NCBI GenBank assembly: GCA_047600805.1
Contig: JASGKG010000001.1
Span: forward strand, 3,224,001-3,288,000
Source of the DNA: JADKHC01 sp047600805
GTDB lineage: Bacteria; Verrucomicrobiota; Verrucomicrobiia; Opitutales; Opitutaceae
Direction of reading: 5' to 3'
DNA: 64,000 nt
Shown: positions 1 through 8,637 of the stretch, piece after piece
How the letters are laid out: each line of letters begins with the position of its first letter
How positions within the stretch are numbered: the first letter of the stretch is position 1
Made by a program: the position numbers and the translations under genes
The notes under the pieces: model-generated
Database searches by the model: none
What the model saw: only the letters and a program-made list of their open reading frames with translations
Told to the model about the DNA's origin: nothing

Positions 1-344
1 CGACCGAAGCTGATTTCAAAGCCGAGTTTCTCGACTACATCATCGCCGTGCGCGTGGTCGAATCGCTCGATATCGCCATCGCCACGATCAATCGCGACAG
101 TTCCGCGCACAGCGAAACCATCGTCACGGACGACGAAGCGGCCGCACGAAAGTTCCAAGCCGGCGTCGACAGCTCGGCGGTGTTTTGGAACGCCTCGACA
201 CGTTTCAACGACGGCTTCGAATTTGGTTTCGGCGCCGAAATCGGCATCAGCACCGATCGACTCCACGCTCGGGGTCCGATGGGATTACCCGAACTTTGCA
301 GTTACAAATACCTCGTCGACGGCAACGGCCAGATCCGCGGCTAA
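1..344 (+). CDS. proA: Gamma-glutamyl phosphate reductase, C-terminal part (partial at window edge)
   Basis: The gene enters from the left edge in the frame starting at position 3 and ends with TAA at 342-344, so only about 113 C-terminal residues are seen. The segments DSSAVFWNASTRF, EFGFGAEIGIST and ARGPMGLPEL are hallmark C-terminal motifs of ProA, the NADPH-dependent reductase that turns gamma-glutamyl phosphate into glutamate-5-semialdehyde in proline synthesis. The catalytic cysteine lies upstream of the window and cannot be checked. The next gene starts 73 bases downstream on the same strand; no terminator is evident between them. Confidence 0.93.
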   Translation, partial: TEADFKAEFLDYIIAVRVVESLDIAIATINRDSSAHSETIVTDDEAAARKFQAGVDSSAVFWNASTRFNDGFEFGFGAEIGISTDRLHARGPMGLPELCSYKYLVDGNGQIRG

Positions 345-416
345 TGTTCCTGCCAGCCTGATAGTTGCGCCTGAAGATTTTTTAAACAACTGTTCGGAAA
401 GGCTGTCCTTCGTACG

Positions 417-1034
417 ATGAAATGTTTCCGCCTTGGTGTCTCCACTCTCCTCGCGATTACCTCCATGACCGGGCTCTACGGTCAGCAGACGAAATCGTCG
501 AATGTGGAGGTTTCTACGGGCACAGCAGGCGGAACACCGCCGCCCAAGAAACATGCCGTTTCCGGCGACGTTTCGAAATCGGTGACCTCGGGCTTCAAAT
601 ACAATCCACCTCCCCCGGAAAAACCCGAGGAGGAACTCGTCGACATGCGAGAGATCGACAAGCCGCGGAACCAGATCATCCGGTTGCCCAAATACGTCGT
701 GGAAGCTCAAAAGCCGCCCGTTTTCACCGATCGCAATCTTTACTCTAAGGAAATGCTGCGGCGCCTCGCTTATCGCCGCTACGTTACGGGCCTGAACCGC
801 TCTTTAAACAGTTTCCGGCTCCCGCTCATCGGCGGCGGCGTCGACGCGTACGCCACCATGATGTACGAAGCCGAAGAGCGACAGGCCGCCATGGCCGACA
901 TGAACGATAAGGTCTCGATGTATTTGATTTCTGGCGACAAAGCCGAGGCGCAAAAACAGAACAACGACAACCAAGACACGTTCATGCGCCGCTCGGAACA
1001 GGGACTTGGCACGCGCAGAAGCACCGGCCAATAA
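417..1034 (+). CDS. Secreted hypothetical protein, proline-rich
   Basis: A 205-residue protein that I do not recognise as a named family. Residues 1-22 look like a signal peptide (basic start, hydrophobic stretch, Gly-Gln after the likely cleavage site). Residues about 40-75 are proline- and lysine-rich and probably disordered. A conserved-looking stretch IIRLPKYVVE follows near residue 88, then a helical, charged C-terminal half with a Gly-Gly-Gly segment near residue 140. From memory, short (L/S)P(K/F)(Y/E)VV segments occur after signal regions of Opitutaceae outer-membrane receptors, but that resemblance is only suggestive. The ATG overlaps no other gene and no clear Shine-Dalgarno is present. 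It is transcribed towards the convergent lipoprotein gene, which ends 20 bases away. Confidence 0.7.
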   Translation: MKCFRLGVSTLLAITSMTGLYGQQTKSSNVEVSTGTAGGTPPPKKHAVSGDVSKSVTSGFKYNPPPPEKPEEELVDMREIDKPRNQIIRLPKYVVEAQKPPVFTDRNLYSKEMLRRLAYRRYVTGLNRSLNSFRLPLIGGGVDAYATMMYEAEERQAAMADMNDKVSMYLISGDKAEAQKQNNDNQDTFMRRSEQGLGTRRSTGQ

Positions 1035-1054
1035 GACGGCCGTCAGCCGGTCGC

Positions 1055-2317
1055 TCAGTCGAAACCGCACCAATAAAGTCGAATGTAGCGTTCCAGCTTG
1101 TCGCTATGTTCAGCCCGATAGGCCGGGTAATCGGCGACGATTTCCTTATCTGCCCGCTCCAAGAGAATAAAAGCCTCCAGCAAATCGTCCTTCTGGAGTT
1201 GAACAAGACCGTCAACCACCGGCTTCCACTTCTCGATATCCTTTTTGCTGTCCTTATCGGCGTTTTCCGCAAGTTCCAGCATCGCCTTGATCGCGGCAAC
1301 TTCCTCCAACAACGAGCGCCGTTTAGTCTTCTCGGCTGGATAGTGCTGGACGAATTCGGCCTCGCGCCATCCCAATGCCGTTAAATTGTACACCATGATC
1401 AGCATTCCGTCGTCAGGGCTCAACGAGAGCTGAATATCTTTTCCTTGGATTTTCGAGCGCATCGCCGGAAACCGCGGAATGACACGTCCTTTCGCTTGGG
1501 CTCGCGCCTGAAGCTGCTCTGTGAAGTGCTGTCGCGTCGTCCTCTGATACGGATCACGAACCACCGCCTTGATCCACTCGTCGAACGCCTCCTTGCGATT
1601 ACCGAGCTTGTTCAGGGCATCGCCGAGGTAGCGGTGTGCCGTTTCACGATCAGGATCGATCTCGATGGCTTTTTTGAACCACTCAGACGCCTTCACCATG
1701 TCGCGCGCGGAAAAATATGCGTCCCCTGAATACAAAGCCGCCATGTAGTTCGTCGGTTCCATTTCGAACGCCTTCTGATAAAACTCACCCGCGCGTACGA
1801 AGTCGCCCTTCGTGAACGCCTCTTCGCCGGAACGCATCATTTCATCCACCTGTTCACGCTTGGAAAAAGCGCCCTTGGAATCACCTCTTTTACTCCCGTC
1901 GGGATTAACGGCCGCAATAATCAGCGGCGGCATGGGGTCTTTTGTTCCCAGCTTTTCCGCCTGCTCAGCAAGTTCACGCGCGCGTTTCCGCAACGCTTTC
2001 GCTTTGGCTGTATCGGTTTCACGAATACCTTGCTGATCCACGCCCGAAGCCAAGCGCGCCACCAGATCGCCGTCCTTCGGCTGCGCCTTCACCAGCTCGT
2101 CGTAAATCGCCACGGCCTCCGCGTAACGCCCTTCTCTACTCAGCATTTCCGCCTCGCGCCGACTCGCCCAATCAGGAAGGGCTTCTTTCGCGTCGGACTT
2201 CAATTGTCCGGCGGTGGCAGGCGGGGCTGGAGGCGTCGACGAGGTCGAAGGACCGGTCGAGCAACCCACCGCCCAAATTAGTATCAAACCCAAACAGACA
2301 AATACCGGGGTACGCAT
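1055..2317 (-). CDS. TPR-repeat lipoprotein
   Basis: A 420-residue protein. I place the start at the ATG at 2317 because it begins a classic lipoprotein signal (MRTPVFVCLGL, lipobox AVGC with the lipidated Cys at about residue 19); the open frame extends further upstream but that part is low-complexity and lies inside the preceding gene. After a Pro/Ser/Thr linker there are tetratricopeptide-like repeats, for example EEAFTKGDFVRAGEFYQKAF, then SEWFKKAIEIDPDRETAHRY and GNRKEAFDEWIKAVVRDP, which usually form protein-binding scaffolds. The C-terminal ~170 residues are not recognised. It is the third gene of a minus-strand run, 68 bases after the kinase-pyrophosphorylase fusion. The protein probably sits in the outer membrane facing the periplasm; its partner is unknown. 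Confidence 0.8.
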   Translation of the reverse strand: MRTPVFVCLGLILIWAVGCSTGPSTSSTPPAPPATAGQLKSDAKEALPDWASRREAEMLSREGRYAEAVAIYDELVKAQPKDGDLVARLASGVDQQGIRETDTAKAKALRKRARELAEQAEKLGTKDPMPPLIIAAVNPDGSKRGDSKGAFSKREQVDEMMRSGEEAFTKGDFVRAGEFYQKAFEMEPTNYMAALYSGDAYFSARDMVKASEWFKKAIEIDPDRETAHRYLGDALNKLGNRKEAFDEWIKAVVRDPYQRTTRQHFTEQLQARAQAKGRVIPRFPAMRSKIQGKDIQLSLSPDDGMLIMVYNLTALGWREAEFVQHYPAEKTKRRSLLEEVAAIKAMLELAENADKDSKKDIEKWKPVVDGLVQLQKDDLLEAFILLERADKEIVADYPAYRAEHSDKLERYIRLYWCGFD

Positions 2318-2385
2318 GGCGAATCGATAAAGCACGAACCAATGGATCGTGACAAGCTGCGAAATAGAAACGACCTCCCACGGCC

Positions 2386-5300
2386 TCAGTCGAAGACGCA
2401 CAGCCGTTCGATGCCGGCCGCCGAACCATCGCGAAGCCAGCCGTCGAGCTGAGCCTGGTCTTTCAGCTGCTGGCCGCGCGCGCGCGGAACCGCGAGGAAA
2501 CGAATCTCTGCGTCGTGAAGCGTCGTCATGTCGCCCCAGAGTTTTTCGAATTGCGCGACAGGGAAAATATCCTCCTGGCCGTTGCCCCAACGTTTTTTCA
2601 CGTCCTTCAAAGTCACGTAGCTTGGCATTTTCGCCCCGAGCGCACGGACCGCCGCGGTAATCTTTTGCGAGTCGTTAAGCTGGCGCCGGTCGAGACCAAA
2701 CAATTCCAAGAGGGAATCTATGTGTAGCCACGTCGTGAGCGTGTTGTAATAGGTCAATTTAAATTCATCTTCTTCGTGAGCCAGCGCCAGTCCTTCCACC
2801 AGCCGCAGCTGGCCATTGACGCGTGCGAGTCCACCGCCGCGATCTTCAAGGCGGCGTTGAATCACTTCGATGCTCAATGCGCCGCCTTCTAGAATGTGAC
2901 GCCCAAACACGACCGGATCCAGATTCGCGCCCAGCGTATCAATATTGTGCAACAGCAAGTGCTCGAGATCGGGCTGCGACACCAGCAGATCGCGCAGGAC
3001 ACCGTTGAGCAAAAGATTCGCTACTTCGTACCAATGCCCCACCGGATGCAAACACTGCAGCGGAAGATTGTCCGTATAATCGGAAGCCTCTCCGGTCGCA
3101 GCGGCCCATTCGATGAGCGCCTTGTGCAAGCCTTGTCGGACCTTCTCCTTTTGTGGATCTAGCTGCTGGTGCGGCATCTCCTCAAACGCAAATCGCAAGT
3201 CGCGCGCCATCGGCACCATTCGTAGGCCGATCGAACGGCCCGGAGAAAGCAGGACGCGTCCGTTGTAATCGAAATTCTTCTCAGCGCTGAGCACTGCCTC
3301 GATCGGCGCGTGCGTGAGATGGCTCGTGGTGAAAATATGAGTAACCGGAACGCCGCTGAGCATTCCCGTCGCGCGACTCTTCGCCAAATGCGTTTCGATG
3401 AAACTGCGGTGGCGTCCGCAGAGCTTCGCGAACGGATGCAGAGCCTTCACCGTGCCCGCGCCTTGCGTCCACCGGCTGCCGGCGCCGGCAGCGAGTGTCA
3501 CGACCGCTGCGCGCCCTTCACGAAGAGCAGCCAGGCCGATTTTTTCGGCGTGCGCATCATGGTTATATAACGAGACGACATCGCCAGCGCGCACGTCCTC
3601 GACCACGGCGGTCGAAGGCAACCGGTTTTGCGCGAGCCCGATTCGACCAGCGCGCAGATCTTCTCGAATCTGTTCGTGCTGCACCGCGTCGAAACCGTTT
3701 TCAGCGAGCAAATCGCGAAGCGACTGACCTGCTCCATTTTTCTTCGATCCGTTGGCGTGATTCGACGCCGGAAGGATCCGCTGCATCATGGACGCGAGCA
3801 GCGGCTTTTCTCCTGACACATAAAGTTGCGCGTCGGAGAATCGATCCATCTCGCGCCGGATCTCGGGCCGCAACGTCCGCGGGTCTTGTCGCAACCACCG
3901 CGGTACCGCAAACAGGTAGTACTCAGGCGAAAGCATCGCGTCAGGGCCTGATTGAAGCTTAGCGAATGAGCCGTTTTCGTTGATTTCGAAATTATAAACC
4001 ACCGGATCCATCGCGAAGGGCAGTGAGGACTCCAAGGCCCGCTTGGTGCGCGTCATGATCTCGAGCAATTTGTCGCGAGCCTCGGCCTTGGCCGCAGGAT
4101 CGACAAAAAAGCCCATGCCGCCGCCCGACATCCCGCCGAGCATGATAAAGCCGCGGAACTTCGGACCTAAAGCCTGTTTCGCTTCTTCAATGAGCCGCTC
4201 CGTGTACGCCGTGCTCGCCCAGGGGACGATTGTCTGGATGGGACCGAAGAAATTCCGAGTGGTGAGTTCAGCAACCTTCGCCACATCGCCAAAACGCAAC
4301 GCCACTATGATGTCGTGAAGGATCTTCTGAGCTTCCTGCCGCGCGAGCCATTCGCGCTCAAGTTTTAGCAGATATTTTTCGGTCACCATTTCGAGGATGG
4401 GGCCGACGTTCTGGGACATTCCGCCATGAACAAGAATCAAGCTATCCTGCAGCTCGCGTCGTGTTTTTTCGGATACGATATCGGAGCCAAAGATCGTGTG
4501 CTGCGGCAAGAGGCGCCCGCGACTCGTCCCGTGTTCGAGATCACCGGAAACGGCCGCGACGCCTTCGATCAACTTGATGCCGGGCCAAACGCCTCCGGAA
4601 TCCTGCCACCCGCCGCCCGAGCCGCCTAACCACTCGCCAAGAATTGCGCGGCTGAGAATCGTTCGCCGCTCGCTTTCCGTCAGCTGCCCCGTAAGCGAGG
4701 CAGTTTGGCCCGTCGCACGCATGCAAAGCGAAATCAAACAGCCGAGAAGATTCGTCGAAACCGCCAGTCGTGAACCTTTCGGAATATCGCGAACTTGGCT
4801 GACGATCTCAAGCCCCCGGCTGGAACCACACAAACGCCCCAGCACATCCGTCAGTTTTTGGCCCGAGCCTTCCAACCCGGGGGGAACCAGTCCGGACGCG
4901 ATCACAGCGGCCTTTAACAGGCCGAGGTAATCTTTGGCAAAATCAAATACATCATCGAGCGAGCGCACGTCAGAGCTCGCGCCGAGATCGACACTGGTCA
5001 ACCTAAGCACTGGTTCGTCAATCACGCGCAAAAAACCGCACACAGGAGGCCGCGTTTGAGCATCGCGTCCATGCACGCCGAGGTTAACGGAGATGTTGAG
5101 AACCTTCGCGCCCTCGGGATAATCCATTCCGAGGAAAAATATGTCGCTCCAGGCCGCGTGGCTGAGGTCCATACGCACGGCCGTTTCTTCTGAAAGCACG
5201 GGCATCGGCGCTTCTGGAGTGGTCCGCTCGAGCAGCTCACGACGCAGACGCAGCGGATAATCGAGCGTGTGGCCGCAGCGGAACATCCATTGGTTTCCGC

Positions 5301-5715
5301 GGACCGAGCGGACGGTTTTCTGAACTTGTTGCGCGAGCGTTTTGAACGCCAAGCCGTGGTATGCCACGGCCAGCGCGCTGCTCAATCCGTCCGACCAGCC
5401 ATTCTTGCGCTGACATTCCAGAAACACACCAAGCGCTTCTTCGAAACGGCGCGACAGGCAATGTTTGTGGCCTTCAAACGGGATCGAGCCGCCCGCATCA
5501 GCCGGATAATGCGGCGGTAGAAAATAGCGGTGCAGTGCCTCCAGGAAAAAAATGCTGCGAACGCGGTGGTAAAAGTTCGTCGCCCGCTGACGGTACGCTT
5601 CCAAATCGGTCGCCATCCGCTCCAAACCGGCACGGTCCGAGGCGCGGCAAAGTTTTTCGAAATAATCGGAGCCGTTGCCGACACCTTCTACGAGAGCAAG
5701 CAGTCGAGAGTCCAC
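2386..5715 (-). CDS. Predicted bifunctional sugar kinase (GHMP, fucokinase-like) / UGPase-type sugar-1-phosphate nucleotidyltransferase
   Basis: An 1109-residue protein. Residues ~180-575 resemble the GHMP kinase half of L-fucokinase/FKP: RMDLSHAAWSD at ~181 (substrate-loop position of R(V/I)D(F/L)xGGWSD), a degenerate ATP loop IPKGSRLAVSTNLLG at ~311, GGSGGGWQDSGG at ~364-375 and a glycine-rich GGMSGGGMGF at ~527. Residues ~735-1109 resemble eukaryote-type UDP-sugar pyrophosphorylases: LAAGAGSRWTQG at ~741, HPVGHWYEVANLL at ~890, HNIDTLGANLDP at ~923, GGGLARVNGQLRLVEGLAL at ~960 and YYNTLTTWLHID at ~989. The likely job is phosphorylation of a free sugar and transfer to a nucleotide in one polypeptide. 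The order (kinase first) and the pyrophosphorylase type both differ from Bacteroides FKP. The ATP loop departs from the usual GLGSSS pattern, so kinase activity is not certain. It starts 8 bases after the GalU-like gene. The sugar is unknown. Confidence 0.75.
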   Translation of the reverse strand: MDSRLLALVEGVGNGSDYFEKLCRASDRAGLERMATDLEAYRQRATNFYHRVRSIFFLEALHRYFLPPHYPADAGGSIPFEGHKHCLSRRFEEALGVFLECQRKNGWSDGLSSALAVAYHGLAFKTLAQQVQKTVRSVRGNQWMFRCGHTLDYPLRLRRELLERTTPEAPMPVLSEETAVRMDLSHAAWSDIFFLGMDYPEGAKVLNISVNLGVHGRDAQTRPPVCGFLRVIDEPVLRLTSVDLGASSDVRSLDDVFDFAKDYLGLLKAAVIASGLVPPGLEGSGQKLTDVLGRLCGSSRGLEIVSQVRDIPKGSRLAVSTNLLGCLISLCMRATGQTASLTGQLTESERRTILSRAILGEWLGGSGGGWQDSGGVWPGIKLIEGVAAVSGDLEHGTSRGRLLPQHTIFGSDIVSEKTRRELQDSLILVHGGMSQNVGPILEMVTEKYLLKLEREWLARQEAQKILHDIIVALRFGDVAKVAELTTRNFFGPIQTIVPWASTAYTERLIEEAKQALGPKFRGFIMLGGMSGGGMGFFVDPAAKAEARDKLLEIMTRTKRALESSLPFAMDPVVYNFEINENGSFAKLQSGPDAMLSPEYYLFAVPRWLRQDPRTLRPEIRREMDRFSDAQLYVSGEKPLLASMMQRILPASNHANGSKKNGAGQSLRDLLAENGFDAVQHEQIREDLRAGRIGLAQNRLPSTAVVEDVRAGDVVSLYNHDAHAEKIGLAALREGRAAVVTLAAGAGSRWTQGAGTVKALHPFAKLCGRHRSFIETHLAKSRATGMLSGVPVTHIFTTSHLTHAPIEAVLSAEKNFDYNGRVLLSPGRSIGLRMVPMARDLRFAFEEMPHQQLDPQKEKVRQGLHKALIEWAAATGEASDYTDNLPLQCLHPVGHWYEVANLLLNGVLRDLLVSQPDLEHLLLHNIDTLGANLDPVVFGRHILEGGALSIEVIQRRLEDRGGGLARVNGQLRLVEGLALAHEEDEFKLTYYNTLTTWLHIDSLLELFGLDRRQLNDSQKITAAVRALGAKMPSYVTLKDVKKRWGNGQEDIFPVAQFEKLWGDMTTLHDAEIRFLAVPRARGQQLKDQAQLDGWLRDGSAAGIERLCVFD

Positions 5716-5723
5716 AGCGTTCC

Positions 5724-6590
5724 TCAGCGTCGGGTGAGTGTTCTACCTGCGTCTATCGCCAATTCGTCGGCGATCAGAGCGAGGATTTCTTCGCGAGCCG
5801 AACCGTTTAAACCGAGGGCAATTTGCGCGCGCAGCACGCCAAATTGCGCCTCAAGATCGGCACGGCGCCCCGCGAGTTCGGCGGCGAGGTATTTTTCTCG
5901 CGAGGGCAACCGGGCGAGTGCGGGCGAGAGTCCGATTTTCGCCGTGGGTTCGGCCGTGGCAGCTTCAGTCAGCAGCGTGAAAACAGTCGCTGTCAGCACG
6001 TGCATTCCAAAGAAACAAAGGTAGTGCCCCGCACGCAGTCCCGGGACGACACATTGTTGCTCGGCGACAGTCGGCGTAGGTTTTTCGATTACGTTTTCAA
6101 TTTGATAGATTCCCTGACGCCCCGGCAAAAGCGATCCCGCCACGGTGCCGTAGTACAGGAGATGCCGCTCGTGCGTCGCTTGCACCGCTGAGATGGCACA
6201 ACCTTCCGCCTCCGCCAAATCGAGAAGTTGCCTCGTGCAGCTTTTTTCCGAGGCACTTACATAAAGATGATCGCTGACCTGGAGCAAAAACGGTTCGGAA
6301 CACACAAAGTCGCGGCCACAAAGCACCGCGTGGCCATATCCATTGGCCGAGGCTTGCTCGATAAACGTGAGATTCCGCGTGTACGGCGCAAGCAGGGTGG
6401 AATACGCCGCACGATCAGTTGGCGAAACGATGAGCCCGATCTGCTCGATACCCGCCGCCAGCATCTCTTCTATAATAATAGCGATGGCGGGTTTGGTTTC
6501 GCCATTGCGGTCGGTTAAAGATTGGAGCGGGAGGCGACGTTGACTCGGCCCCGCTGCGGTGATGATCGCTTTCCTGATTTTGCCGGCCAT
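5724..6590 (-). CDS. GalU-like sugar-1-phosphate nucleotidyltransferase
   Basis: A 288-residue protein, the usual length of bacterial UTP-glucose-1-phosphate uridylyltransferase. It begins KAIITAAGPSQRRLPLQ (residues 7-23), the position of the GxGTRxLP nucleotide loop, followed by PAIAIIIEEMLAAGI, ANGYGHAVLCGRDFV near 82-96 (GalU has LGHAVL), a metal-site region SDH at 106-108 and IENVIEKP at 164-171. The nucleotide loop is divergent (SQR in place of GTR, and no PKEMLP). It may therefore use another sugar or nucleotide, or be a regulatory paralogue. It is the first gene of the minus-strand operon and diverges from nadC, whose start lies 87 bases away. Family assignment is firm; substrate is not. 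Confidence 0.75.
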   Translation of the reverse strand: MAGKIRKAIITAAGPSQRRLPLQSLTDRNGETKPAIAIIIEEMLAAGIEQIGLIVSPTDRAAYSTLLAPYTRNLTFIEQASANGYGHAVLCGRDFVCSEPFLLQVSDHLYVSASEKSCTRQLLDLAEAEGCAISAVQATHERHLLYYGTVAGSLLPGRQGIYQIENVIEKPTPTVAEQQCVVPGLRAGHYLCFFGMHVLTATVFTLLTEAATAEPTAKIGLSPALARLPSREKYLAAELAGRRADLEAQFGVLRAQIALGLNGSAREEILALIADELAIDAGRTLTRR

Positions 6591-6677
6591 GGAGCGCGAA
6601 TAATCGGCAGTTTGGCGGCCGCGCGCAACTCCGAAAACCCGTTCGACTTTCGGCGTCAGTCCTTTCTGCTAGAGAGT

Positions 6678-7610
6678 ATGCCCGCCCTCTCGCGCGCCGA
6701 ACTCTCTGAATCCCTGATCAAACGTCTCTCCTGGGACGACCTCGACGTCGGTTACCTACGCCGCTTGGTTGAGATTGCCCGTGACGAAGACCTCGCCGGC
6801 CTCGGTCTGCACGCCAAGCCGCGCAAAACCGGCGACCGCTCCACCGCCAGCATTCTCACCACGCCGCGCCACAGCTCCGCCGATCTCGTGGCACGCGAGC
6901 CATTGGTCGTCTGTGGCATCCCTCTGCTTTCGCTGATATTAAAGTGCTACGGCGGCAACGCGGTGGCTCAGCCCACCACACGCGACGGTGCAACTTTGGA
7001 CCGCGGCGACGTCATCGCCACGCTCACCGGCGACCCGCGCGTGCTTCTTGCGGCAGAGCGGATCATTTTGAATTTCATTCAACGCCTTTCTGGCGTGGCC
7101 ACACAAACCAAGCGCTATGTCGACGCCTTGGGAAAATCGCGTACACGTTTGCTGGATACACGCAAAACCACGCCCGGCTATCGCATGTTGGAAAAATACG
7201 CCGTGGCCTGCGGCGGAGGCTGGAACCATCGCTTAGGACTATTCGACCGCGTGATGCTAAAGGATAACCATCTGGCGCTGCTCGGCTCGCAAGACGATCT
7301 CGCTGCAGCGGTCGCCCGCGCCAGGAAGACCGCGCCTGATCTCGCCGTCGAGGTCGAGGTCGATCGGCTGGACCAAGTTCCTCCCGTACTCGATGCCGGT
7401 GCTGACATCATCCTTTTGGACAACTTCACGCCTGCGCAGTTGAAAAAGGCCGCCGCCTTGATCGGCGGACGCGCGTTTACCGAAGCGAGCGGAGGCATAA
7501 CTATCAAAACGCTCCCAAAGCTCGCCCAACTCGGGCTCGACTTTGCCTCGACAGGCGCGCTTGTCCATCAGAGCGCTTGGGTCGACATCGGTCTCGATTG
7601 GCGCAGCTAA
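6678..7610 (+). CDS. nadC: Nicotinate-nucleotide pyrophosphorylase (quinolinate phosphoribosyltransferase)
   Basis: A 310-residue enzyme that converts quinolinate and PRPP to nicotinate mononucleotide, CO2 and pyrophosphate in de novo NAD synthesis. I start it at the ATG at 6678 (MPALSRAEL); the longer open frame overlaps the divergent gene and reads as non-coding. Family motifs include ILNFIQRLSGVAT, LLDTRKTTPGYRMLEKYAV, GGGWNHRLGLFDRVMLKDNH and the C-terminal ASGGI and DFASTGAL segments of the phosphate-binding barrel. It heads a tight run nadC-birA-coaX with 8-base gaps, so the three are probably one transcript. nadB is at 54704-56332; nadA is not in the window. Confidence 0.95.
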   Translation: MPALSRAELSESLIKRLSWDDLDVGYLRRLVEIARDEDLAGLGLHAKPRKTGDRSTASILTTPRHSSADLVAREPLVVCGIPLLSLILKCYGGNAVAQPTTRDGATLDRGDVIATLTGDPRVLLAAERIILNFIQRLSGVATQTKRYVDALGKSRTRLLDTRKTTPGYRMLEKYAVACGGGWNHRLGLFDRVMLKDNHLALLGSQDDLAAAVARARKTAPDLAVEVEVDRLDQVPPVLDAGADIILLDNFTPAQLKKAAALIGGRAFTEASGGITIKTLPKLAQLGLDFASTGALVHQSAWVDIGLDWRS

Positions 7611-7618
7611 ATCGCCGC

Positions 7619-8629
7619 ATGCCTCGCCATCACTCCATCAGCAGTCCCGAAGTAACCATTCTGCGCGCGCTTTTAGCACGAGCAAATGGTTTTGTATCCG
7701 GCAGCGAGCTGGCCGACGCACTTTCGATGAGCCGCGTGGCCGTCTGGCAGCACATGGAAAAAATGCGCGAATCCGGTTTCGAATTCGAAGCCGTTCGGGC
7801 CAAAGGCTACCGCCTGACGAAGCAACCCAGCGAACTCCACCCGCTGCTGCTCGAGGCTCATCTTCCCTTGAGCAAGTCCTTCGCAGGCTTCCAATATTTC
7901 AAAAGCATCGACAGCACGAACGACGAGGCGGCCCGACAGCTCGCCGCCGGAAAATCCGCCCCCTTCGCGATCGTCGCGCGCGAGCAAACCCGCGGGCGCG
8001 GCCGTTTTGGACGCGTCTGGCACAGCGCTGCGAACGGGAATTTATATCTTAGCTTTGGTTTTAGACCGCAACTCCCGCCGGAGCGCATGCAGACTTTCAC
8101 CCTCTGGATGGGCGTGACACTCTGCGATTTCGTGGCGAGCTTCACACACATCTCGCCCGGCTTAAAGTGGCCCAACGACATTCTCTTCGACGACCGAAAA
8201 GCGGGCGGAATGCTTACGGAAGCTCGCATCGATTCGGATCAAATTCGCGATCTCGTCTTCGGCCTCGGCCTGAACATCAGCAGTAGGGCTTCCGTGTTCC
8301 CGCCCGAAGTGGCCCATCGCGCGATTTCGCTGGCGCAACACGCCAAGGACGAGCTCGACCTCAATAAATTCGCCGCCGCGGTGATCACGCACGTGATCGA
8401 CGCTTACGAACTTTTTATCACCGGCAAATATCGCGACACGTTCGCCGACCTCTGGAACCGCTTTGACTACCTGAAAGGCAAACCGGTTTCCCTGCAGCAC
8501 GGCAGTCAGCACATTTCAGGAACCGCAATCGGCGTCGACGAAGAAGGATCGCTCATTGTGCGCACTCACCGGGGGAAAACGGACCGTTTTCGCGCCGGCG
8601 AAGTCACGCTTTCCAAACAACCGCTTTAA
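7619..8629 (+). CDS. birA: Bifunctional biotin-protein ligase / biotin operon repressor
   Basis: A 336-residue protein starting at the ATG at 7619, 8 bases after nadC. Residues 1-65 form a winged helix-turn-helix (SRVAVWQHMEKMRESGF), so it is the two-domain type that can repress transcription as well as attach biotin. The catalytic core shows the adenylate-binding loop RGRGRFGRVW at ~125-134, KWPNDILFDDRKAGGML with the catalytic Lys, and a C-terminal SH3-like domain (GTAIGVDEEGSLIVRT). It activates biotin as biotinyl-AMP and transfers it to carboxylase carrier proteins. No biotin synthesis genes or obvious operator palindrome are visible nearby, so the regulatory target cannot be named from this window. 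Confidence 0.94.
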   Translation: MPRHHSISSPEVTILRALLARANGFVSGSELADALSMSRVAVWQHMEKMRESGFEFEAVRAKGYRLTKQPSELHPLLLEAHLPLSKSFAGFQYFKSIDSTNDEAARQLAAGKSAPFAIVAREQTRGRGRFGRVWHSAANGNLYLSFGFRPQLPPERMQTFTLWMGVTLCDFVASFTHISPGLKWPNDILFDDRKAGGMLTEARIDSDQIRDLVFGLGLNISSRASVFPPEVAHRAISLAQHAKDELDLNKFAAAVITHVIDAYELFITGKYRDTFADLWNRFDYLKGKPVSLQHGSQHISGTAIGVDEEGSLIVRTHRGKTDRFRAGEVTLSKQPL

Positions 8630-8637
8630 TTTTTCAC

